DNA from: G965240365 sp965240365 | GTDB lineage: Bacteria > Pseudomonadota > Gammaproteobacteria > Eutrophobiales > Eutrophobiaceae | NCBI GenBank assembly: GCA_965240365.1 | Contig: OZ251218.1 | Coordinates: forward strand, 3,410,001 to 3,474,000 | Direction of reading: 5' to 3' | DNA: 64,000 nucleotides | Shown: positions 43,562 to 52,078 of the stretch, piece after piece | Numbering within the stretch: position 1 is the first letter of the stretch | Layout of the letters: each line of letters starts with the position of its first letter | Program-made: the position numbers and the translations under genes | Notes under the pieces: model-generated | Seen by the model: only the letters and a program-made list of their open reading frames with translations | Told to the model about the DNA's origin: nothing | The model's database searches: none

Positions 43562-43951
43562 ATGCTGACAATCAGACTGGCGCGAACCGGCGCAAAGAAG
43601 AAACCGTTTTATCATATCGTGGTTACCGACAGCCGCCGCAAACGCGACGGGCGCTGCCTTGAGCGCGTGGGTTTTTTTAATCCCCTGGCCGAGGGCCGGG
43701 AAATACCCTTAAAAATGGATATGGAGCGCATTGATCACTGGCGCTCCCTGGGCGCGCAAACCTCTGACCGTGTCCTGACATTGATCAAGCAAAACGCGGC
43801 CGTGACGCATGCCCCCGCCTCCGGGGCGCAAGCGGCAGAGCCGCGCCCGCCAACTTCCGAGGCGCAGGCGGCAGCTTCCGAGACCCAGGCGGCAGAGCCG
43901 ATCCCGCCCGCTTCCGAAGCGCAGGCGGCAGAGCCAGGCCCGGCCGCCTGA
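43562..43951 (+). CDS. rpsP: 30S ribosomal protein S16 with an Ala/Pro/Glu tail
   Basis: Small-subunit assembly protein. From ATG 43562 the 129-residue product starts LTIRLARTGAKKKPFYHIVV and has RDGRCLERVGFFNPLAEG and the C-terminal core IDHWRSLGAQTSDRVLTLI. The core ends near residue 80; the last 45 residues are a low-complexity repeat of QAAEP and SEAQAA units, longer than the usual 80-90 residue protein. First gene of rpsP-rimM-trmD-rplS. Confidence 0.96.
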   Translation: MLTIRLARTGAKKKPFYHIVVTDSRRKRDGRCLERVGFFNPLAEGREIPLKMDMERIDHWRSLGAQTSDRVLTLIKQNAAVTHAPASGAQAAEPRPPTSEAQAAASETQAAEPIPPASEAQAAEPGPAA

Positions 43952-43981
43952 GGCGATAAAAGCCGCAGCAAAGTTAATGCA

Positions 43982-44503
43982 GTGCAAAATGCCCCCATAA
44001 TTATCGGCCGTATCGGCGCTGTCCACGGCCTGAAGGGCTGGCTGAAAATCAATTCTTATACCCGGCCCAAACAGAATATCTTTGTTTATTTGCCCTGGCT
44101 GGTCAATATAAATAAAGAATGGCAGCGGCTTGAAGTGGATGATTATCAACAGCGGGGCGAACGGCTGCTGGCAAAGATAGCGCGCATAGACGCCCCCGGC
44201 GCGGCCCGCCCGTATATCAACCGTGATCTGGCCGTCATGCGGCCGCAACTGCCGCCGCTCGGGGAGGACAAATATTACGGCTATGACCTGATTGGCCTGG
44301 CGGTGTTTAATCAGGACAACATCCGGCTCGGCCGCATCAGCGCAATCACGGAAACCGGGGCCAATGATGTGCTGGTGATTGAATCCAGCGCCGGGCGAAG
44401 GATTTTGATCCCGCTGCTCAGGGGGATTTATATCAAGGCCATTGACCTGGACGCCGGCCAGGTCCGGGTCGAATGGCAGGCGGATAATGACCTATCAGCT
44501 TGA
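43982..44503 (+). CDS. rimM: 16S rRNA processing protein RimM
   Basis: Binds S19 and helps 30S head assembly. The 173-residue product starts at GTG 43982 and has IIIGRIGAVHGLKGWLKI at the N-terminus, YYGYDLIGLAVF and TGANDVLVIESS of the PRC-barrel domain, and the conserved ILIPLLRGIYIKAIDLD. It overlaps trmD by 17 bp. Confidence 0.95.
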   Translation: MQNAPIIIGRIGAVHGLKGWLKINSYTRPKQNIFVYLPWLVNINKEWQRLEVDDYQQRGERLLAKIARIDAPGAARPYINRDLAVMRPQLPPLGEDKYYGYDLIGLAVFNQDNIRLGRISAITETGANDVLVIESSAGRRILIPLLRGIYIKAIDLDAGQVRVEWQADNDLSA

Positions 44504-45245
44504 TATCGTCAGCCTGTTTCCCGAGATGTTCTCGCCGCTCTTTAGTTATGGTGTTATCGGGCGGGCCGTGAGAGAGAAGCGCATCCAGTTCAGGCATTGG
44601 AATCCGCGCGATTTCGCGGAAGACCGGCAGCAGAGCGTGGATGATCGCCCTTACGGCGGCGGCCCCGGGATGGTGATGCTCTATGAACCGCTGCGCGCCG
44701 CGATTGACAGGGCGAGGCAGAGGCAGCCCGATAGCGCGGTGATTTACCTGTCGCCGCAGGGACGGCGCCTCGATCAGGCCGGCGTCAGGGAACTGGCCGG
44801 CAGGGCCGGCATGATCCTGGTCGCGGGGCGTTATGAAGGGATTGATCAACGCCTGATCGAGTCCGTCATAGATGAAGAATGGTCTATCGGCGATTATGTC
44901 CTCAGCGGCGGCGAACTGGCCGCGATGGTGTTGATTGACTGCGCGGGCCGCAACCTGCCCGGCGTGCTCGGGCATCAGGATTCGGCCATGCAGGATTCAT
45001 TTGTTGACGGCCTGCTGGATTATCCGCATTATACGCGCCCGCGGCAGATAGCGGGCCGTGCCGTACCGCCTGTCCTGCTCAGCGGCCACCACGAGCAGAT
45101 CAGACGCTGGCGCCTGCAACAGGCGCTGGCCAAAACCTGGCGGGCAAGGCCGGATTTGATAGATTCGCTGGAACTTGACGCCGAACAGCGGCGGTTGCTG
45201 GCGGACTATCTGGCCGAAAACAGGCAATCATTGGACAATTATTAG
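44487..45245 (+). CDS. trmD: tRNA (guanine-37-N1)-methyltransferase
   Basis: Methylates G37 of tRNAs to prevent frameshifting. From ATG 44487 the product is 252 residues, with LDIVSLFPEMFSPLF, VDDRPYGGGPGMVM, YLSPQGRRLDQ, the trefoil-knot motif VAGRYEGIDQRLIE, IGDYVLSGGELAAMV, and HYTRPRQIAGRAVPPVLLSG. Normal length. Confidence 0.98.
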   Translation: MTYQLDIVSLFPEMFSPLFSYGVIGRAVREKRIQFRHWNPRDFAEDRQQSVDDRPYGGGPGMVMLYEPLRAAIDRARQRQPDSAVIYLSPQGRRLDQAGVRELAGRAGMILVAGRYEGIDQRLIESVIDEEWSIGDYVLSGGELAAMVLIDCAGRNLPGVLGHQDSAMQDSFVDGLLDYPHYTRPRQIAGRAVPPVLLSGHHEQIRRWRLQQALAKTWRARPDLIDSLELDAEQRRLLADYLAENRQSLDNY

Positions 45246-45290
45246 CATGGCAATTAAACAGGCATCCTTAAACCAATTCGGAGAGCAGCA

Positions 45291-45647
45291 ATGGCGAACA
45301 TAATCGAACAACTTGAGGCCGAGCAGATGACGCGCGCCGTGCCCGTATTCGGGCCGGGCGACACCGTGGTCGTGCAGGTCAGGGTGAAAGAGGGGCAGCG
45401 CGAACGCCTGCAAGCCTTTGAAGGGGTGGTGATTGCCAGGAAAAACCGCGGCCTGAATTCCTCATTCACGGTGCGCAAAATCTCCTACGGCGAGGGCGTA
45501 GAGCGTGTCTTTCAAACCTACAGCCCGGCCATTGCCGACATCAAGGTCAAGCGCCGCGGCGATGTCAGGCGCGCAAAACTTTATTACATGCGCGAACGGC
45601 GCGGCAAGGCGGCGCGTATCAAGGAAAAGATCAAGAGTTCGGCCTGA
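45291..45647 (+). CDS. rplS: 50S ribosomal protein L19
   Basis: Sits at the 30S-50S interface. The 118-residue product has FGPGDTVVVQVRVKEGQRER, LQAFEGVVIARKNRGLNSSF, TVRKISYGEGVERVFQTYSP and KVKRRGDVRRAKLYYMRER, all family signatures. Clear RBS GGAGAG upstream. Confidence 0.98.
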   Translation: MANIIEQLEAEQMTRAVPVFGPGDTVVVQVRVKEGQRERLQAFEGVVIARKNRGLNSSFTVRKISYGEGVERVFQTYSPAIADIKVKRRGDVRRAKLYYMRERRGKAARIKEKIKSSA

Positions 45648-45677
45648 CATATTCAAACTGTTGCTATCGGCCGCTTT

Positions 45678-46598
45678 ATGGCGCCTGGCCAGCAAAAACT
45701 CCCGCGGCCTTCCAGCGAGGCCGAACGCGCCATTGACGCCCTGCTTGATACGCTGTGGATGGAGCGGGGCCTGAGCCGCAACACGCTCGCGGCCTACCGC
45801 AGCGATCTGTGTCACTATGCCGTCTGGCTTGAGTCGCAAAACAGTGAACTAACGCGGGCCGAAAGCGCCGATATTCTGGCCTATCTGGCCCTGCCCGCGC
45901 ACCATTCGGCCAAAACCATGGCCAGAAGGCTGTCCAGCCTCAGAAGACTATATGAATACCTCGCCCGTGAAGACCGGATAAAATCAAATCCGGTCAGCAG
46001 GGTGGAATCCCCGCGGCCCGGCCGCGCCCTGCCAACATCGCTGACCGAAGCCGAGGTCGAGGCCCTGCTTGATGCCCCCGCTACCGGCGATGTGCTGGGC
46101 CTCAGGGATAGAACCATGCTTGAACTGCTGTATGCCGCCGGGCTGCGTGTGTCGGAACTGGTCGGCCTGACCGTGCCGCAGCTTGACCTGGGGCAGGGCG
46201 TGGTCAGGATAATGGGCAAGGGTAGCAAGGAACGGCTGGTCCCGCTCGGTGACGAGGCCGGCCAATGGCTGGCGAAGTATCTGAAAACCGCGCGGGTCGC
46301 CCTGTTAAACCGGGCCGTGTCGGATGTCCTGTTTTTAAGCCGGCGCGCCAGGGCGATGACGCGCCAGACCTTTTGGCACAGGGTCAAACATTACGCGCTC
46401 ATTGCCGGGATCCGCAAACCGCTTTCTCCGCATGTACTAAGACATTCATTTGCCACCCATCTGGTCAATCACGGCGCGGATCTGAGGGTAGTACAAATGC
46501 TGCTCGGCCACAGCGATATATCGACCACTCAAATCTATACCCATGTGGCCAGGGAACGCCTGAAAAATCTGCACGCCGAGCATCACCCCAGGGGGTGA
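45678..46598 (+). CDS. xerD: tyrosine recombinase XerD
   Basis: Site-specific recombinase that with XerC resolves chromosome dimers at dif. The 306-residue product has a SAM-like N-terminal domain (LDTLWMERGLSRNTLAAYRS) and a catalytic domain with Arg in YAAGLRVSELVGL, HVLRHSFATHLVNHGADLR, LLGHSDISTTQIYTHV with the nucleophile tyrosine. XerD rather than XerC is suggested by the rplS-xerD-dsbC order known in relatives; here dsbC is displaced 10 kb by inserted DNA. Confidence 0.95.
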   Translation: MAPGQQKLPRPSSEAERAIDALLDTLWMERGLSRNTLAAYRSDLCHYAVWLESQNSELTRAESADILAYLALPAHHSAKTMARRLSSLRRLYEYLAREDRIKSNPVSRVESPRPGRALPTSLTEAEVEALLDAPATGDVLGLRDRTMLELLYAAGLRVSELVGLTVPQLDLGQGVVRIMGKGSKERLVPLGDEAGQWLAKYLKTARVALLNRAVSDVLFLSRRARAMTRQTFWHRVKHYALIAGIRKPLSPHVLRHSFATHLVNHGADLRVVQMLLGHSDISTTQIYTHVARERLKNLHAEHHPRG

Positions 46599-46614
46599 TG
46601 ACAAATGCCGGGCC

Positions 46615-46810
46615 GCTTCCCGGCGGCGGCGCTATGGAGCAACTGGTTGAGAGCAAGAAGAAGGCGGGTAAGAACAAAACCGAAGGCGAGCAGCAGGGGG
46701 GCAGAAAATAAGAGCAGGGCAGTATGGCTTCTCGGGGCAGTGTGAACCGGCAGGAGGAAGAGAAGTTGTTGCCGGGGAATGTGACGCCTAAAAATGATCA
46801 GAAAGACTAA
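46615..46810 (+). pseudogene. DotA/TraY-type gene, 3' fragment (copy A)
   Basis: The plus strand encodes GGGAMEQLVESKK and, after a frameshift at a TAA (46709), EEKLLPGN. Both match the C-terminal end of the longer fragment at 47359-48180. It directly abuts the xerD stop. Only the last 60 or so codons are left, so it cannot function. Confidence 0.75.
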
Positions 46811-46824
46811 CAATCGAAAGAAAG

Positions 46825-46848
46825 GCTGGTCTCAGGGATGAGACCGGC
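46825..46848. terminator. bidirectional terminator hairpin, module A
   Basis: GCTGGTCTCA, GGGA loop, TGAGACCGGC, between converging copies of the DotA-type fragment and the small coiled-coil gene. Equivalent hairpins are at 48242-48266 and 49712-49740. Confidence 0.7.
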
Positions 46849-46877
46849 AAATTATCCCCATATAGTAGAGAAACACA

Positions 46878-47267
46878 TCATTTTGCAATTTTGTAGCCTT
46901 TATCCTTCAGAAATTGGATTTCTCTTGCATATCCTTGTTTTTTTATGTCCTGGATGGTGGCTTCTGCGGTCTCCGAATCCGGGTGTAGCTTTTTAAACTC
47001 ACTTTCCAGTAACTGAAAGCGCAGCTTGAAGTTTTCTTCACTCGCCGCATTAACATCTCGTTCCCCATGCGCCTCCCGCAACAATTCCCGGAGTTCGGCC
47101 ATTTTCTTCCGGCCAAGCTCAAAGGATTCCTTAATTCTCCTTTCTTCCTCGCCCTGCTCCCGGATACGGGCCGCCTCCTGCAAATTATCAACGGCCCTGG
47201 CAGTCTTCCTGTTCGCCGCTTCAATATTGCCGCCTACAATAGTACCCCACAAAAAATCACTACTCAT
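46878..47267 (-). CDS. small coiled-coil protein, paralogue a
   Basis: A 129-residue protein starting SSDFLWGTIVGGNIEAANRK, followed by a long charged helix (about 25-80: NLQEAARIREQGEEERRIKE and ELRELLREAHGERD) and a diverged C-terminal third. It is one of three paralogues here (also 48305-48706 and 49764-50156) that share the first 85 residues and an identical upstream segment. It has no recognised family. It is transcribed from the TTGACA/TATGCT promoter at 47318-47346 toward a shared terminator. Position beside DotA/TraY remnants suggests it came with a conjugative element. Confidence 0.75.
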   Translation of the reverse strand: MSSDFLWGTIVGGNIEAANRKTARAVDNLQEAARIREQGEEERRIKESFELGRKKMAELRELLREAHGERDVNAASEENFKLRFQLLESEFKKLHPDSETAEATIQDIKKQGYAREIQFLKDKGYKIAK

Positions 47268-47317
47268 CGTTCTGCCCTCGTTCTGTTACTGATAATAAAT
47301 GCCGGCTACCTCTTAAA

Positions 47318-47346
47318 AGCATAGACCTTGACCCGCCAAATGTCAA
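47318..47346 (-). promoter_or_regulatory. conserved TTGACA/TATGCT promoter, copy 2
   Basis: Minus strand: TTGACA (47346-47341), 17 bp containing GGGTCAAGGTC, TATGCT (47323-47318). It lies 50 bp upstream of paralogue a. Confidence 0.8.
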
Positions 47347-47358
47347 ATTGGAACAGTC

Positions 47359-48180
47359 GTGAAAAGGAGAGGGAAAGGAGAAGACGGGAAACCGGGCCTT
47401 ATCGAATCAACCGCCAAATGGGTTGTCTGGCTGGTTATCCTGCTGGCCGTTCCACTCTTTATCTGCGGGGTGCTGCTGGCCTTTTACTTTCCGGCCGTGC
47501 CATTCATCAACTGGCTGGCCGCCATTCTGGGCTGGCTGGTGCTGCTGGTCGAGGCCGTCATTACCGCCCCCTTCTGGGCCGCCGCCCACGCCGTCGGCGC
47601 CGGCGGCGGCATGGCCGGACAACACGCCAAACAGGGCTATATGCTCATCCTGTCCCTGGTCTCGCGCCCGGTGCTCATGATAGCCGGCCTGTTCGGGGCC
47701 TTCCTGGTCATGCACTACGCCTGCAAGTTCCTGCTCTACAGCTTCGTCCCGTTCATGCAAGGCATGAACGCCGGCAGCCTGTCGGGGGTGGTGACGTTTA
47801 TCGCCATGTGCGTGCTGCTGGCGGGGTTGTCGCTGATTATCGCCAACCGGGCCTGGTCATTGATTTATGCCCTCCCAGACCGGGTTCTGGCCTGGATTGG
47901 GGCCCACTCCCCACAACTCGGCGAACAGGAAATGAACGCGGATTCCAGACAGATGTTTATCGCCGCGGTCTCGGCCGGCTCCAAGAGCGGCGGCGGCGCT
48001 ATGGAGCAACTGGTTGAGAGCAAGAAGGGGACGGATGGGCAGAATACCCAAAAGAAAACCAAGGGCGAGCGGGACGTGAGTAATCAGGATCAGGGCGAGC
48101 ATGATAACGATGCCCTGCGGAACCGGAAGGAGGAAGAGAAGTTGTTACCGGGAAATATAAAGTCTCCAAAACAGGACTAA
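47359..48180 (+). pseudogene. DotA/TraY-type secretion protein, C-terminal fragment (copy B)
   Basis: A 273-codon frame with four or five membrane helices. Motifs FPAVPFINWLAAILGWLVLL, VEAVITAPFWAAAHAV, GGGMAGQHAKQGYMLIL and SRPVLMIAGLFGAFLVM are those of the C-terminal membrane part of DotA/TraY, the inner-membrane channel-like protein of type IVB (I-type) conjugation and secretion systems, usually 700-1000 residues. The large N-terminal part is absent and no other secretion genes are near, so this is a remnant. The tail is charged (KKTKGERD, EEEKLLPGN). Confidence 0.8.
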
Positions 48181-48241
48181 CAGCCGGGCAAACGGGACGT
48201 TCGGACTGAAGCTGGGGTTGAAAAAGTGTAGCTCAAAAAGA

Positions 48242-48266
48242 GCCGGTCATCAGGGATGAGACCGGC
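48242..48266. terminator. bidirectional terminator hairpin, module B
   Basis: GCCGGTCATCA, GGGA loop, TGAGACCGGC, an imperfect stem at the equivalent position to module A. Confidence 0.6.
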
Positions 48267-48304
48267 AAATTTGCCCCATGCAGTAGGGGAACACTTATAA
48301 CAGG

Positions 48305-48706
48305 CTATTCTGCGATTTCGTAACCTTTTTCGGCTGCGATTTTGTAATACAGATCATCGCCCTGCTTGCCAATATCCCGGATTATATTTTCCGCAGCTTG
48401 AGGGTCAGGGTGTAATTTTTTGAATTCTTCTTTTAATAGTCTATATCGCAATCTGAAAGCTTCCATATTTCCATAATTCTCATCCCGCGCCCCATGCGCC
48501 TCCCGCAACAATTCCCGAAGTTCGGCCATTTTCTTCCGGCCAAGCTCAAAGGATTCCTGAATTCTCTTTTCTCTTGCAATATCCCGCGCGCCCTGCTCCC
48601 GGATACGGGCCGCCTCCTGCAAATTATCAACGGCCTTGGCAGTCTTCCTGTTCGCCGCTTCAATATTGCTGCCTACAATAGTACCCCACAAAAAATCACT
48701 GCTCAT
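48305..48706 (-). CDS. small coiled-coil protein, paralogue b
   Basis: 133 residues, SSDFLWGTIVGSNIEAANRK at the N-terminus and REQGARDIAREKRIQESFEL in the helix; it has a four-residue insertion relative to paralogue a (ARDIAREK). The upstream segment including TATGCT (48761-48756) is kept, but the TTGACA box has been lost because a different gene now occupies that position, so expression may be altered. C-terminal third differs from paralogues a and c. Confidence 0.75.
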   Translation of the reverse strand: MSSDFLWGTIVGSNIEAANRKTAKAVDNLQEAARIREQGARDIAREKRIQESFELGRKKMAELRELLREAHGARDENYGNMEAFRLRYRLLKEEFKKLHPDPQAAENIIRDIGKQGDDLYYKIAAEKGYEIAE

Positions 48707-48780
48707 CGTTCTGCCCTCGTTCTGTTACTGAAATAAATGCCGGCTACCTCTTAAAAGCATAGACCTTGTCCTTGGTCATT

Positions 48781-49029
48781 TTAGTTAACCACTATATCTT
48801 GAAGCCCTGAAAACAGTTTATCTGCTATTCCTAATCTTTTGGAATCGATCAAGTCATCCACTACTAAATCGACAGGAAGAGAAGTCACAGTAAAACCACC
48901 ATAAGGCGAAGAAGTAACTTTAGAAAGCATTCCTTCATATTCTTTTGAAGATTTCCTCCTTCTCAATTCATTCATCGCGCTCTCTTCATCGGGAAAATAC
49001 TTTATAGAACCAGTAAAATTATTATTCAT
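48781..49029 (-). CDS. small hypothetical protein
   Basis: From ATG 49029 an 82-residue protein: NNNFTGSIKYFPDEESAMNE, LRRRKSSKEYEGMLSKV and a C-terminal SKRLGIADKLFSGLQDIV. A GGAGGTAG-like ribosome-binding sequence precedes the ATG. AT-rich compared with neighbours. No family recognised; an ATG at 49065 is possible but less well placed. Confidence 0.5.
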   Translation of the reverse strand: MNNNFTGSIKYFPDEESAMNELRRRKSSKEYEGMLSKVTSSPYGGFTVTSLPVDLVVDDLIDSKRLGIADKLFSGLQDIVVN

Positions 49030-49711
49030 GCTACCTCCAATTAATTCTTGATTTGCTGTTGACATCCCCCTGAATCATGCATCCCTGCGGCGCCCGGCCT
49101 GGCATTGCGCCGCTCTGTCGGGCGCTTGCTGATGGCGGTCTGACTGCACTGCCCACTTCACAGGCGCTACGGGTTGCCCCGCCCTGAGTACATTCGATCT
49201 TTTAAGTAAACCTCTTAAACCCATCTCTGCCGCGCCCAATTGTCTATATAATCCTCTATTGTTCCTTAAGTTACTCCATAATTCTCCACTAATCATCATC
49301 AAAATATATAAAAAATCGGGGAAGATGCAAACTTTTTTGTAAAAATAAAGCGATTTTCTTCATTTCTGGCTGGTCAGCCAGAATCCACCTCCAATTTGAC
49401 ATCCTGCCGGCCAGTGGCCATATTTTAAAAATACCGTGAGGACGGGAATTAACGCATGGGGAGAGTGGCCTGGCCAGGGGGCTTGAATGGTCAGGCTCCA
49501 GGCGGCGCTTGATGAATCGTGAATTCGCCGTATGGCGAAACTCCGAACATAATGTACTCAGGGCGGGGCAGCCCGTAGCGCCTGTGAAGTGAACGATGCA
49601 GGAAGCAGTAAGTCGCCAGCAGCAGGAACCCGCCGAAGCGACCCGGAACGGCGTAATGCCGGGCCGGGGCGCCGTAGGGGTCTCCCGATGTTTGGGGGGA
49701 GAATGCCAAAA
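49030..49711. other. decayed gene fragments between modules B and C
   Basis: No intact gene. The minus strand has an open start ISGELWSNLRNNRGLYRQLG from about 49302, then runs into unrelated sequence. The segment CTTCACAGGCGCTACGGG...CCCGCCCTGAGTACATT occurs twice (about 49155 and 49550), the second inside a frame reading GGFLLLATYCFLHRSLHRR. 49295-49390 is an inverted copy of 54365-54450, and TTGACA at 49396-49401 with CATATT 17 bp on resembles a decayed copy of the shared promoter. Confidence 0.5.
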
Positions 49712-49740
49712 TTGGCCGGTCTCAGGATGAGACCGGCCAA
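49712..49740. terminator. bidirectional terminator hairpin, module C
   Basis: A perfect 13-bp inverted repeat, TTGGCCGGTCTCA and TGAGACCGGCCAA with a 3-base loop, followed by TTTTCCCC. Confidence 0.8.
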
Positions 49741-49763
49741 TTTTCCCCATACCCAACGCCGGT

Positions 49764-50156
49764 TTACTCGGCGATTTTGTAACCCTTAGCAGTCACTATT
49801 TTGTTATACAGATTATCTCTCTGCGTTCTAATATCATCGAGAATTTTCTCCGGATCAGGGTGAATTTTCCTAAATTCAGCTCTTAATAAGTTATAGGCTA
49901 ATTTCCAGCCTTCTTTATTCGCATAATTCACATCCCGCGCCCCATGCGCCTCCCGCAGCAATTCCCGGAGTTCATCTATTTTTGCGTTGCCTTTTCGGAA
50001 CGTTTCCTGAATTCTCTTTTCTCTTGCAATATCCCGCGCGCCCTGCTCCCGGATACGGGCCGCCTCCTGCAAATTATCAACGGTCCTGGCAGTCTCCCTG
50101 TTCGCCGCTTCAATATTGCTGCCTACGATAGTACCCCACAAAAAATCACTGCTCAT
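49764..50156 (-). CDS. small coiled-coil protein, paralogue c
   Basis: 130 residues, with the same N-terminus (SSDFLWGTIVGSNIEAANRE) and helix as paralogue b but a different segment FRKGNAKIDELRELLREAHG and C-terminal third. It has the full upstream promoter at 50207-50235. Retention of three intact frames among otherwise dead neighbours suggests they are or recently were under selection. Confidence 0.75.
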   Translation of the reverse strand: MSSDFLWGTIVGSNIEAANRETARTVDNLQEAARIREQGARDIAREKRIQETFRKGNAKIDELRELLREAHGARDVNYANKEGWKLAYNLLRAEFRKIHPDPEKILDDIRTQRDNLYNKIVTAKGYKIAE

Positions 50157-50206
50157 CGTTCTGCCCTCGCTCTGTTACTGATAATAAATGTTGACTACCT
50201 CCTGAA

Positions 50207-50235
50207 AGCATAGATATTGACCCGGCAGATGTCAA
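50207..50235 (-). promoter_or_regulatory. conserved TTGACA/TATGCT promoter, copy 3
   Basis: Minus strand: TTGACA (50235-50230), 17 bp containing GGGTCAATATC, TATGCT (50212-50207), 50 bp upstream of paralogue c. Confidence 0.8.
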
Positions 50236-50244
50236 ACTGGAACA

Positions 50245-50495
50245 GTTTTTGAGCCGGAACAGTCTGTCGCCATCCGCAGCAGTAACGACCAGACCGGCGA
50301 AACCAATACCCGCTTTTTTCAGGAAACCCGCGATGGCGGCTGGATGATGGCCGGGGCCTGGTTCTGGACAATATCGGCCATGAACCGGCGCGTGGCCGAC
50401 ATCGTCATCTGCGGCCTGATGCTGGCCTTCTGGTTCCCGGCCGTGCCGTTCATCAACTGGCTGGCCGCCATCGGTATATTCGGCATTCTCACCCA
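50245..50495 (+). pseudogene. DotA/TraY-type gene, internal fragment (copy C)
   Basis: The plus strand encodes GETNTRFFQETRDGGWMMAG, AWFWTISAMNRRVADIVICG and LMLAFWFPAVPFINWLAAIG, which overlaps and extends upstream of the region kept in copy B. It breaks off after IGIFG. Same gene family, a different surviving piece. Confidence 0.7.
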
Positions 50496-50588
50496 AACAG
50501 GAGGATCGCTTCGGCGGGTTCCTGCCCTCTTGAAGTATTACGCGGTATCTATAAACTAAAGGTACTTTTCAATACCTTTGGTTTATAT

Positions 50589-51149
50589 ATGAAAGCAAAA
50601 GACCTTCTGGCCGTATTGGATGAGCAGGACCGGGACGGGCGGGTATGGCTTTATACCCCGGCCATGTTGCGCATCCTGTTTCCCGAAGAATCGGATGATT
50701 CATTGAAGATGAGCCTGCGGCGTCATGTGCGGGCCGAGCTGTTGAAGAAAGTGAAGAAAGGCTTGTACGCCAACGAGCGGGCCCGCTCCGCCCCGCCAGA
50801 CAGGTTGCCGGCCCTCGTGCCCTGGCTCCGGCCCGGCCAGATCAATTATGTGTCGAAAGAAAACCGCCTGAGTGAATTCGGAGTGATTTCGCAGATGCCC
50901 CTGAATCATCTGTCGGTAATGACCAGCGGCGCCTCGCAAACCTTTGCAACCCGTTATGGCAGGATTGAGTTTGTACACACGCAAAGACCGATTCAGTTCA
51001 TCCTGGATCATACTGAAATCGATCCCGGGACCGGGCTATTAGTCGCGGATGAAGCGCTGGCGAGGCGTGATGTCAACCGAAGCGGCAACAAAAGCATCCG
51101 GGCGCTGATCCGCGAGCAAGAGCAAAAAGATAAGCGGGCCGGAATGTGA
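50589..51149 (+). CDS. abiEi: AbiEi-type antitoxin
   Basis: Transcriptional repressor and antitoxin of the type IV AbiE system. The 186-residue product has an N-terminal winged-helix region (LYTPAMLRILFPEE, SLRRHVRAELLKKVKKGLYA) followed by the COG5340-like domain (YVSKENRLSEFGVISQMPLN, TSGASQTFATRYGRIEFVHT). It overlaps the toxin gene by 4 bp. A short inverted repeat around 50555-50585 (ACCTTTGGT/ACTTTTC region) may be its operator, not certain. Confidence 0.9.
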   Translation: MKAKDLLAVLDEQDRDGRVWLYTPAMLRILFPEESDDSLKMSLRRHVRAELLKKVKKGLYANERARSAPPDRLPALVPWLRPGQINYVSKENRLSEFGVISQMPLNHLSVMTSGASQTFATRYGRIEFVHTQRPIQFILDHTEIDPGTGLLVADEALARRDVNRSGNKSIRALIREQEQKDKRAGM

Positions 51150-52078
51150 AAAGAGTATTTGAGGATTTGATGGTGATTGCCGACCGGCTGGCCGCGGGGC
51201 AGAACCGATTAAGGCAGACCATCCTGAAAGAAGTGCTGCATGCCGATATTCTCCGGGCGCTGCACGAATCCGGCCTGAGCAAGTCTCTGGTCTTCCAGGG
51301 CGGCACGGCCCTGCGTCTCTGTTATGGCAATCCACGCTACAGCGAAGATCTGGACTTTGTGCGTCGCGCCCCGCTGGAACCGGCGGACTTTGAACATTTC
51401 AAGGCCACCCTGAAGACATCCATTGCCAAACGTTATGAACTCGATGTTCGAATTAGCGATCCAAAGCGCGCCCTGAATCAGAGAACAACGGACGCTTCGA
51501 TTGCGGTACATCGCTTTACGGCCGTGCTTGCGATTGAGAAACCCGGCGTCAAAAACCAGAAGATTCATATCGAGGTGGCGGATATCCCGGCTTATGACGC
51601 GCGGCCGCGGATGATTAATAGCCCATACGCCGAATATGGGGCGGGGCCGGTGATGCTCAATGTTTCGTCAGAGAAGGAGATCCTGGCCGATAAGGTGATC
51701 GCCGTTGCCGGACGTGATTATATCAAGGCGCGTGATATCTGGGATATCAAGTGGTTGCGGGACAGAGGCATTGAACTCGACCACGCCTGGGTGGGCCGCA
51801 AAGCGGCCGATTATCATCTTGTGAAAGATGCGGATCTTTCGCCCCTTATCAACAGGCTCAAAGCGCGTATCCGTAACCTTGCGTTGCCGGAAACGCACGC
51901 GCAATTCATTGATGAAATGCGCCGTTTTCTTGCCAAAGCACAGTCTGATATCTGGCTGGCAGACGCCGTGACTTCTCTGGGCCTTATAAAGGACGTGAGT
52001 GATTTTCTCGAAGCACAGTTGCCGAAACTTGAGGCGCCATTAAATACGAAGGCCCCGGGAACGGGGCCTTCGCACTAA
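51146..52078 (+). CDS. abiEii: AbiEii-type nucleotidyltransferase toxin
   Basis: The 310-residue product has the nucleotidyltransferase motif FQGGTALRLCYGNPRYSEDLDFV (written in two parts: GGTALRLCYGN, then RYSEDLDFV), a later VSSEKEILADKVIAVAGR segment and RDIWDIKWL, all typical of AbiEii. In the type IV system it inhibits growth unless AbiEi is present, and can give phage abortive infection. The last codons (KAPGTGPSH) are encoded by a strong hairpin. Confidence 0.92.
   Translation: MKRVFEDLMVIADRLAAGQNRLRQTILKEVLHADILRALHESGLSKSLVFQGGTALRLCYGNPRYSEDLDFVRRAPLEPADFEHFKATLKTSIAKRYELDVRISDPKRALNQRTTDASIAVHRFTAVLAIEKPGVKNQKIHIEVADIPAYDARPRMINSPYAEYGAGPVMLNVSSEKEILADKVIAVAGRDYIKARDIWDIKWLRDRGIELDHAWVGRKAADYHLVKDADLSPLINRLKARIRNLALPETHAQFIDEMRRFLAKAQSDIWLADAVTSLGLIKDVSDFLEAQLPKLEAPLNTKAPGTGPSH
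52047..52072 (+). terminator. hairpin overlapping the abiEii stop
   Basis: CGAAGGCCCCG, GGAA loop, CGGGGCCTTCG: 11-bp stem, placed within the last codons of abiEii. There is no U-run directly after, so it may be a decayed terminator or stability element. Confidence 0.5.

Noticed and set aside
49289..49756. 155-codon frame on the minus strand
   Set aside because: It crosses a terminator hairpin, repeat segments and fragments in other frames, and has no coherent composition; treated as decayed sequence.
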